The notes under the pieces: generated by a model
Seen by the model: the letters and a program-made list of their open reading frames with translations, nothing else
What the model was told of the DNA's origin: nothing
The model's database searches: none
Part shown: positions 6,097 to 10,069 of the stretch, one piece after another
How positions within the stretch are numbered: position 1 is the stretch's first letter
Layout of the letters: every line of letters begins with the position of its first letter
Position numbers and translations under genes: made by a program
DNA from: an uncultured Oscillospiraceae bacterium
GTDB taxonomy: Bacteria; Bacillota; Clostridia; Oscillospirales; Oscillospiraceae
Direction of reading: 5' to 3'
DNA: 10,069 nucleotides
NCBI GenBank assembly: GCA_910588105.1
Contig: CAJUQD010000080.1
Coordinates: forward strand, 1-10,069

Positions 6097-6112
6097 AGGA
6101 AAGGAGTTTTCT

Positions 6113-6253
6113 ATGGCATTTTTCAATTCTGCGGTTGGTGTTCTTCAGACCCTTGTTATCGCGCTGGGCGCGGGCCTCGGCATTTGGGGCGTTATCAATC
6201 TGCTTGAGGGCTACGGCAACGACAATCCCGGTGCCAATGCTCATGTGTGGTAA
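6113..6253 (+). pseudogene. Maff2 family membrane protein, 3' end replaced
   Basis: ATG at 6113 follows AAAGGAG by 8 nt and opens MAFFNSAVGVLQTLVIALGA, then GLGIWGVINLLEGYGNDNPGA, the hallmark N-terminus of Maff2 proteins of Tn1549-like ICEs. Family members are about 70 aa and have a second hydrophobic segment containing a glycine-rich stretch. Here the frame ends after 46 aa with NAHVW and TAA. The first membrane helix (about residues 7-30) is intact and the second is gone. Maff2 is a small membrane protein in the transfer region, presumably a mating-channel component. Sequence after about 6244 belongs to a different element with its own mobilization and recombinase genes, so the gene was probably interrupted by insertion. 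The missing part may survive beyond the right edge. Confidence 0.85.
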
Positions 6254-6317
6254 AGTATCATCAGAAAACTTTGTCGAATTGACAGCCACCCCGCTATTCC
6301 GAATTAAGAAATGCGCC

Positions 6318-6357
6318 TCTTGAAAGTCGGTTCTCATTATGCTATACTTTTTCAAGA
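6318..6357 (+). promoter_or_regulatory. Promoter inside an 8-bp inverted repeat
   Basis: The -35 TTGAAA (6320-6325), a 17-nt spacer and the -10 TATACT (6343-6348) form a good sigma-A promoter for the small membrane-protein gene. TCTTGAAA (6318-6325) and TTTCAAGA (6350-6357) form a perfect inverted repeat, with the left half on the -35 and the right half just past the -10, so it could be an operator. Confidence 0.65.
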
Positions 6358-6388
6358 TAGCCCGATAAACGACGATTTGGAGGTGCTT

Positions 6389-6592
6389 ATGCGGATGGAG
6401 AAGAAGACTAAACGATCTGGAATGGACCCTGTAGTTGCTTTAGTGCTGATTCTTGTTGTACTCAAAATAACTGGATTGATTTCGTGGCCCTGGTTGTGGG
6501 TATTAAGTCCGATCTGGCTTACGTTCTTGTTTTTCGCTGTTATCTTTTCCGTCATTTTGGTTGGCGGACGGATTGTTAAAGGAAAATGGTAA
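6389..6592 (+). CDS. Small two-helix membrane protein, Fragile-X-F-like
   Basis: The protein has 67 aa. ATG at 6389 is chosen because GGAGGTG lies 3-9 nt upstream; the longer frame from 6311 would start upstream of the promoter's -10 box. A short charged N-terminus (MRMEKKTKRSGMD) is followed by two hydrophobic helices, about residues 14-34 and 38-60. Between them lies the motif LKITGLISWPWLWVLSPIWL, with a lysine tail at the end. This resembles the 'transmembrane Fragile-X-F' group of small proteins seen in clostridial phages and mobile elements; their function is unknown. It has its own promoter and is the first gene after the maff2 break, so it is likely cargo near the left end of the mobilizable element. 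The family match is from memory of the motif and is moderate. Confidence 0.7.
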   Translation: MRMEKKTKRSGMDPVVALVLILVVLKITGLISWPWLWVLSPIWLTFLFFAVIFSVILVGGRIVKGKW

Positions 6593-6890
6593 CTTCAAGT
6601 TTATCGGTGCTTCCTGTAACGGAGAGCAAGTATCGACCCGTGGCCCAAATTTCGCTCCGCTCATTTGTTCCCCTGGTCTGATACTTGTTGGGGTTGCCAC
6701 CCCAAACCCGCCTTTGACCGGCGCTTCGCGCCGGTGTTGTGGCGTTGCCGCGCCACAAAAATCCGTCAGCCTCGCCCGCTGCGATCTCACCTGACCGGGC
6801 GGAAAACGGAGGCCGTTTCCGCATTCGCCGCAGAGCGGCGGCACCTGCCGGAGCAAAAACCGATACGACAAAAGTAGACGGGAAAACGCA
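6593..6890. other. Hairpin-rich non-coding spacer in the mobilizable element
   Basis: No ORF here is convincing. Perfect stems occur in series: TTGGGGT/ACCCCAA (6688-6705, TGCC loop), ACCGGCGC/GCGCCGGT (6717-6735, TTC loop), TGTGGCG/CGCCACA (6738-6757), a bulged GGAAAACGG/CCGTTTCC (6801-6820) and CGCCGC/GCGGCG (6826-6840). None has a proper T-tract on the + strand. The spacer may hold a structured RNA, protein-binding sites, or end sequences used in recombination. Confidence 0.5.
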
Positions 6891-6920
6891 TTGACAATTC
6901 TGCTGCCTTTGCCTTATAAT
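6891..6920 (+). promoter_or_regulatory. Consensus promoter of the mobilization operon
   Basis: TTGACA (6891-6896) and TATAAT (6915-6920) are both perfect matches, with an 18-nt spacer. Transcription would start near 6927 and run through the large palindrome at 6971-7067 into mobC. The first ATG (6934) opens only a nine-codon frame (MSEVKSISA) without a clear RBS. Confidence 0.8.
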
Positions 6921-6970
6921 AGCATCAACGTGTATGAGCGAGGTAAAAAGCATATCAGCTTAAATCCTTG

Positions 6971-7067
6971 CGCCCAGATGGTTTTTAGGAACCGTACAAA
7001 AATAGATTTACTGTTTCCCCAGCCGAACAGTAAATTTGTTTCGTGACGGTTCCTTGCCACCTGGGCG
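6971..7067. other. Three-tier palindrome, candidate oriT of the mobilizable element
   Basis: The outer arms CGCCCAGATGG (6971-6981) and CCACCTGGGCG (7057-7067) pair with one mismatch. The middle arms GGAACCGT (6988-6995) and ACGGTTCC (7046-7053) pair perfectly. The inner arms ATTTACTGTT (7006-7015) and AACAGTAAAT (7026-7035) pair perfectly around a 10-nt loop. The structure sits just upstream of mobC and the relaxase, the usual place for a transfer origin, where inverted repeats flank the nick site. I cannot identify the nick. Because it lies downstream of the promoter it would also be transcribed, so an RNA attenuator is an alternative. Confidence 0.55.
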
Positions 7068-7183
7068 TATTGTATTTTCTGAGGTTATCCGCTTCTTCCT
7101 TGCGTAACAGGGGCAAGGCATCCGGGGACAAAAGCCATGCCCAATCGAAAATCCAAAATTCAAAATCGGGAGGTAAAAGTTTA

Positions 7184-7582
7184 TTGTCCAAACGCTACAA
7201 CACGCCCCACCGCGACCGCATCATCAAGACCCGTGTGACCGAGGAAGAACACGCCGACTTCATGGAGCGCCTGACCGCCTACGGCATGAGCCAGTCCGAG
7301 TTCATCCGGCAGGCGATCACCGGAGCGACCGTCAAGCCCATCATCACCGTGTCCCCCGTCAATGACGAAGTTCTTGCCGCCATCGGCAGGCTGACCGGGG
7401 AGTACGGCAAAATCGGCGGCAACCTCAATCAGATTGCCCGCTATCTGAACGAGTTCGGGACGCCGTACAACACCCTCGCCGCCGAGGTTCGGGCGGAGCT
7501 GTCTGACCTCGCCGCCTTGAAGTTTCGGGTGCTTCGGGAGGTAGGTGAAGCCATTGGCAACACTGAAACATTTAAGCTCTAA
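7184..7582 (+). CDS. mobC: MobC-like relaxosome accessory protein
   Basis: The protein has 132 aa with a TTG start at 7184, 9 nt after GGGAGGT; upstream in-frame codons overlap the palindrome and lack an RBS. The N-terminal part (residues ~12-46, IIKTRVTEEEHADFMERL, then AYGMSQSEFIRQAI) looks like a ribbon-helix-helix DNA-binding domain. Residues 76-89, KIGGNLNQIARYLN, carry the conserved MobC motif, and the C-terminus is helical. MobC proteins bind oriT, help melt the nick region and recruit the relaxase. The relaxase gene overlaps its 3' end by 29 nt, so the two are likely translationally coupled and expressed from the promoter at 6891. MobC identity is firm; the exact binding site is presumed to be the adjacent palindrome. 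Confidence 0.88.
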   Translation: MSKRYNTPHRDRIIKTRVTEEEHADFMERLTAYGMSQSEFIRQAITGATVKPIITVSPVNDEVLAAIGRLTGEYGKIGGNLNQIARYLNEFGTPYNTLAAEVRAELSDLAALKFRVLREVGEAIGNTETFKL

Positions 7583-9113
7583 AAATGCCGACTACGGCGC
7601 GGCGGAGCAGTATCTCACCTTTGAGCATGACGAGTTCACCGGCAGGCCCGTCCTGGACGAGAATGGGCGGCTTGTCCCCCGCCAGGACTACCGCATTTCT
7701 TCTTTGAATTGCGGCGGGGAGGACTTCGCCGTGGCCTGTATGCGGGCCAATCTCCGCTATGGCAAAAACCAGCGGCGGGAGGACGTAAAGAGCCATCACT
7801 ACATCCTGTCCTTTGACCCCAGGGACGGCCCCGACCACGACCTGACGATGGACAAGGCCCAGGCGTTGGGGGAGCGGTTTTGTACCGAGCAGTTTCCCGG
7901 CCATCAGGCCCTGGTCTGCACCCACCCGGACGGCCACAACCACAGCGGCAACATCCACGTTCACATCGTCATCAACTCCCTGCGGGTGGCCGAGGTGGAG
8001 CGCAAGCCGTACATGGACAGGGCCAGCGACACCCAGGCCGGGGCGAAGCACCGCTGCACTGCCGCTGCCATGCACCACTTCCGGGCCGAGGTCATGGAGC
8101 TGTGCCAGGAGGCGGGGCTGTACCAAATCGACTTGCTGGGCGGGAGCAGGAGCCGTGTCACCGAACGGGAGTATTGGGCGCAGAAGAAAGGGCAGCTTGC
8201 TCTGGACAAGGACAACGCCGCCCAGGGAAAGCCGCCCTCCAAGTTTGAAACGGACAAGGAGAAGCTGCGCCGGGAGATCCGGGTCGTCCTCAACCTGGCC
8301 GTCAGCTTCGAGGACTTTGCCCAGCGGCTATTGCAGCGGGGTATCACAGTCAAGGAGAGCCGGGGCCGGTTGTCCTACCTCACCCCCGACCGGGCCAAGC
8401 CCATCACCGCCCGGAAGCTGGGGGACGAGTTTGACCGCGCCGCCGTCGGTGCCGCTCTGGAGCGCAACGCCGCCCGTCCCAGCCTGGGAGCCAAGCCCAG
8501 CATCCGGGAGCAGCTTCGCCAGCCCCAGGGCGTTCAAAGAATGGTGGACATTGAGGCCAAGAAAGCCCAGGGCAAGGGCATCGGCTATCAGCGTTGGGCC
8601 TCCACCTTCAATCTGAAACAGGCGGCGCAGGCCCTCAACATCTACACCGAACATGGCTTTTCTTCGCCAGAAGAATTGGACGCCGCAATTTCCGCCGCCT
8701 TTGCCGCTGTGCATGACAGCTCCGCCAAGCTGAAGCCTATCGAAACGGCCTTACAAGAAAAAAAGGAATTGCGGAAGCAAATCGGCATCTACCGGGACAC
8801 CAAGCCTGTCCGGGATGGCCTCGCCGCACAAAAGACACCCAAGGCCCGCGCCGCTTACCGGCAGAAGCATGAGGCTGATCTGCTCTGCTCCGAAGCTGCC
8901 GTTCGTTTCTTCAAGGCCAAGGGTATCACCAAGCTGCCCTCCACCAAGGAACTGACGGCGGAGATCGAGGCCCTGCTGTCCGAGAAGAACGCCGGGTACA
9001 ACGAATACCAGGAGAAAAAGCGGCAGGCCAATGAGCTACTGACCGTCAAGCGGAACATCGACCAGGTGCTTCACGGCGCACCCAGCCAGCGGAGGGACGA
9101 GCATGACCGATAA
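7554..9113 (+). CDS. MOBP-like relaxase/mobilization nuclease
   Basis: The protein has 519 aa. I prefer the TTG start at 7554 (M-A-T-L-K-H), 6 nt after AGGTG, over GTG at 7545, which is too close to its RBS. Two tyrosines near the start (Tyr14, Tyr20 in NADYGAAEQYLTF) are candidates for the nucleophile that attaches to the nicked strand. The metal-binding motif is HPDGHNHSGNIHVHIVIN at residues 124-141, with the paired His135 and His137 expected of HUH nucleases. SHHYILSFDPRD and the following region fit the relaxase/mobilization nuclease domain. The C-terminal ~300 residues are charged and helical, with coiled-coil-like Lys/Glu stretches. Relaxases nick oriT, stay covalently bound and are exported through a type IV channel. 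The gene overlaps mobC at its start and the Cys-rich gene at its end. It appears intact. The element encodes no visible coupling protein of its own. Confidence 0.92.
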   Translation: MATLKHLSSKNADYGAAEQYLTFEHDEFTGRPVLDENGRLVPRQDYRISSLNCGGEDFAVACMRANLRYGKNQRREDVKSHHYILSFDPRDGPDHDLTMDKAQALGERFCTEQFPGHQALVCTHPDGHNHSGNIHVHIVINSLRVAEVERKPYMDRASDTQAGAKHRCTAAAMHHFRAEVMELCQEAGLYQIDLLGGSRSRVTEREYWAQKKGQLALDKDNAAQGKPPSKFETDKEKLRREIRVVLNLAVSFEDFAQRLLQRGITVKESRGRLSYLTPDRAKPITARKLGDEFDRAAVGAALERNAARPSLGAKPSIREQLRQPQGVQRMVDIEAKKAQGKGIGYQRWASTFNLKQAAQALNIYTEHGFSSPEELDAAISAAFAAVHDSSAKLKPIETALQEKKELRKQIGIYRDTKPVRDGLAAQKTPKARAAYRQKHEADLLCSEAAVRFFKAKGITKLPSTKELTAEIEALLSEKNAGYNEYQEKKRQANELLTVKRNIDQVLHGAPSQRRDEHDR

Positions 9114-9462
9114 CGCCGTCCGGCTGACCTACCAACAGTACCGGGCCGTCCGGCGGCTGGTGCATGAGTGTTGCAACTACGACAACGGCAACTGCCTCCT
9201 GCTGGACGATGGCGAGGAATGTGTCTGCCCGCAGAGTATTTCCTACTCGCTGAATTGCCGCTGGTTTCGGACGGCGGTGCTGCCCCTGGATAAGAGCCTG
9301 TGCGCCGCCCTGCTCCACCGCCGGGAAAGAAAAAAGTGCGTTCTGTGCGGCGGCTGGTACATCCCAAAATCCAACCGGGCCAAATACTGCCCGGAGTGCG
9401 CCAAGGAGGAAGAACGCCGCAAGACCTGTGAACGGGTACGCCGCCACCGGGCCGCTATGTAA
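9103..9462 (+). CDS. Cysteine-rich VLP domain protein
   Basis: The protein has 119 aa. ATG at 9103 overlaps the relaxase 3' end by 11 nt and follows GGAGG by 7 nt. It has twelve cysteines, including clusters at 23/24, 31, 40/42 and 52, and two CxxC pairs at 79/82 and 96/99 (KKCVLCGGWYIP and YCPECAKEEERRK). The C-terminal half therefore resembles a zinc ribbon followed by a basic helix. The layout, with VLPLDKSLC after the first cysteine block, fits the 'cysteine-rich VLP' family found next to relaxases in clostridial mobilizable elements. The function is unknown; the zinc sites and basic tail suggest nucleic-acid contact, perhaps in the relaxosome. Confidence 0.85.
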   Translation: MTDNAVRLTYQQYRAVRRLVHECCNYDNGNCLLLDDGEECVCPQSISYSLNCRWFRTAVLPLDKSLCAALLHRRERKKCVLCGGWYIPKSNRAKYCPECAKEEERRKTCERVRRHRAAM

Positions 9463-9469
9463 CGGTTTA

Positions 9470-9560
9470 GGCCCTCGAAAAGCCCGGTATCACGGGACTT
9501 TTGGGCCGTCCTCAACAGGGGGCTGTATGTTACCATTCCAAGCCTGAAAACAGCCCTCTG
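9470..9560 (+). promoter_or_regulatory. Two hairpins between the Cys-rich gene and tnpW
   Basis: The first hairpin (9470-9507) stacks GGCCC/GGGCC, AAAAG/CTTTT and CCCG/CGGG. The second pairs CAGGGGGCTGT (9516-9526) with ACAGCCCTCTG (9550-9560), one mismatch, around a 23-nt loop. No T-tract follows either, so they are not clear terminators. They may stabilise or process the transcript, or partly separate mobilization genes from tnpW. Confidence 0.5.
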
Positions 9561-9594
9561 AATGTCCACAACAAAAATTTGAAAGGAGCCGCCT

Positions 9595-9777
9595 ATGACC
9601 GACACCCCCAGCAAGACCACCACCCGCCGCCCGGACTGCGTGACTGAAATCCGCATGGGCAACACCGTCCTCACCGTTTCCGGCTACTTCAAGCAGGACA
9701 CCACCGACACCGCCGCTGACAAAATGGCGAAAGTCCTGGAGGCCGAGAGCCGCTGCCAGACCAGCTCCAGCCTGTGA
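9595..9777 (+). CDS. tnpW: Transposon-encoded protein TnpW
   Basis: The protein has 60 aa. ATG at 9595 follows AAAGGAG by 8 nt. A polar, Thr-rich N-terminus (MTDTPSKTTTRRPDCVTEIR) is followed by the core MGNTVLTVSGYFKQDTTDTA, then ADKMAKVLEAE and a short Ser-rich tail. The core (RMGNTVLTVSGYFK) is typical of TnpW-type small proteins, named from Tn4451, which sit next to the large serine recombinase. Their function is not established. It has no membrane segment or zinc motif, and is likely a short beta hairpin plus helix. Its RBS is strong, and the recombinase gene begins 141 nt later with its own promoter. Confidence 0.85.
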   Translation: MTDTPSKTTTRRPDCVTEIRMGNTVLTVSGYFKQDTTDTAADKMAKVLEAESRCQTSSSL

Positions 9778-9844
9778 CCTCCTGCCGGTAGTTTCGCGAT
9801 AAGCCCCAGCTTAAAACTTTTTCTTGTAAGGAAGCAAAAAGCAC

Positions 9845-9903
9845 TATACAACAGCCCCGGCCTGTGCTATACTGTTGCCATCGGAATAGCGGGCCGGGGC
9901 TGT
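9845..9903 (+). promoter_or_regulatory. Recombinase promoter within a perfect 12-bp inverted repeat
   Basis: ACAGCCCCGGCC (9851-9862) and GGCCGGGGCTGT (9892-9903) are perfect inverted repeats. The likely -10 TATACT (9868-9873) lies between them; a weak -35 TATACA (9845-9850) is 17 nt upstream and abuts the left arm. The arrangement could be an operator for autoregulation. The right arm ends shortly before the recombinase RBS (GGAGG, 9910-9914). Confidence 0.6.
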
Positions 9904-9918
9904 CGGAACGGAGGAACG

Positions 9919-10069
9919 ATGTTAAGACAGCAACCTACGCAAGCCCCTATCACCGCCTTGTACTGCCGCCTCAGTCGTGACGATGAATTGCAGGGCGAGA
10001 GTAACTCGATTTCAAATCAAAAGCGCATCCTCGAAAGCTACGCCCGTGAGCATAGCCTGATGCCCTATC
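9919..10069 (+). CDS. Large serine recombinase (TnpX-like), N-terminal part, cut by window end
   Basis: ATG at 9919 follows GGAGG by 4 nt. The frame stays open for 50 codons to the window edge. It begins MLRQQPTQAPITALYCRLSR, then DDELQGESNSISNQKRILES. Ser19 in the motif YCRLSRDD is the expected nucleophile of the resolvase/invertase catalytic domain, and the GESNSISNQ stretch is typical of large serine recombinases of TnpX/TndX type. Those enzymes excise and insert the element through a circular intermediate. The neighbours (TnpW, Cys-rich VLP, relaxase, MobC) match mobilizable elements driven by such an enzyme. The zinc-ribbon and coiled-coil domains, and the element's right end, lie outside the window. 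The family call is firm; equivalence to TnpX specifically is inferred. Confidence 0.88.
   Translation, partial: MLRQQPTQAPITALYCRLSRDDELQGESNSISNQKRILESYAREHSLMPY

Noticed and set aside
5983..6207. Frame containing CPLCGAA that looks like a zinc knuckle
   Set aside because: The motif arises from the hairpin sequences 6061-6090, the frame lacks an RBS, and it runs out of frame through the maff2 gene.
5976..6323. 115-codon + frame starting MIRAPTGRG across the maff2 leader and gene
   Set aside because: It overlaps Maff2 in another frame, its ATG has no RBS, and its composition (Arg/Trp-rich) is that of a frame shadow through GC-rich hairpins. An ATC start after GAGGAGGTGG is possible but unsupported.
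6576..6953. 125-codon minus-strand frame over the hairpin spacer
   Set aside because: It has no RBS or domain, crosses the hairpin cluster and the consensus promoter, and its proline/arginine-rich composition is a by-product of GC-rich palindromes.
7572..8126. 184-codon antisense frame under the relaxase
   Set aside because: It is a shadow of the GC-rich relaxase coding strand and has no RBS or recognisable motifs. The same holds for other antisense frames under repA, the coupling protein and the relaxase.

Overview
The window looks like accessory DNA from a gut-type Clostridia genome (Oscillospiraceae/Ruminococcaceae-like). This rests on gene content and moderately GC-rich coding regions, not on any species marker. 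I found no rRNA, tRNA, CRISPR array or recognisable antibiotic-resistance gene.

Positions 1-330 are comparatively AT-rich. They hold a strong promoter and the first ~27 codons of a LytTR-type response regulator that stops abruptly. Positions 333-1525 (minus strand) hold a two-gene unit: a DUF3268 zinc-finger protein followed by a small sigma-70-like factor. The sigma gene is split near its 5' end by a 162-bp, almost fully palindromic MITE-like element (905-1066) flanked by a 3-bp duplication. Removing the element and one copy of the duplication rejoins the RBS, ATG and body in frame.

Positions 1526-2040 are non-coding. They carry two 11-bp repeats resembling the DR2 arm sites of Tn916-family integrases, a terminator-like hairpin and a second large palindrome. 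From 2041 to about 6244 runs the conserved front of a Tn1549-like conjugative element (ICE): RepA_N/DUF6017 replication initiator, DUF5348 protein, PcfB-like DUF3801 protein, VirD4-type coupling ATPase, a small conserved protein and Maff2. Stop/start overlaps suggest translational coupling within parts of this unit. A 15-bp repeat array inside repA is a candidate origin.

Maff2 breaks off after about 41-44 codons and a different element begins. From about 6245 to beyond the window end lies an integrative mobilizable element (IME) of the Tn4451/TnpX-like type: a two-helix membrane protein, a hairpin-dense spacer, a consensus promoter, a ~97-nt three-tier palindrome (candidate oriT), MobC, a MOBP-like relaxase, a Cys-rich VLP protein, TnpW and the start of a large serine recombinase. 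The best reading is an IME nested in the maff2 gene of an ICE. The IME would supply its own DNA processing (MobC and relaxase) and recombination, and would borrow the host ICE's secretion channel. The rest of the ICE (remaining maff2, VirB4 and other channel genes, integrase) should lie past the right edge, but I cannot see it.
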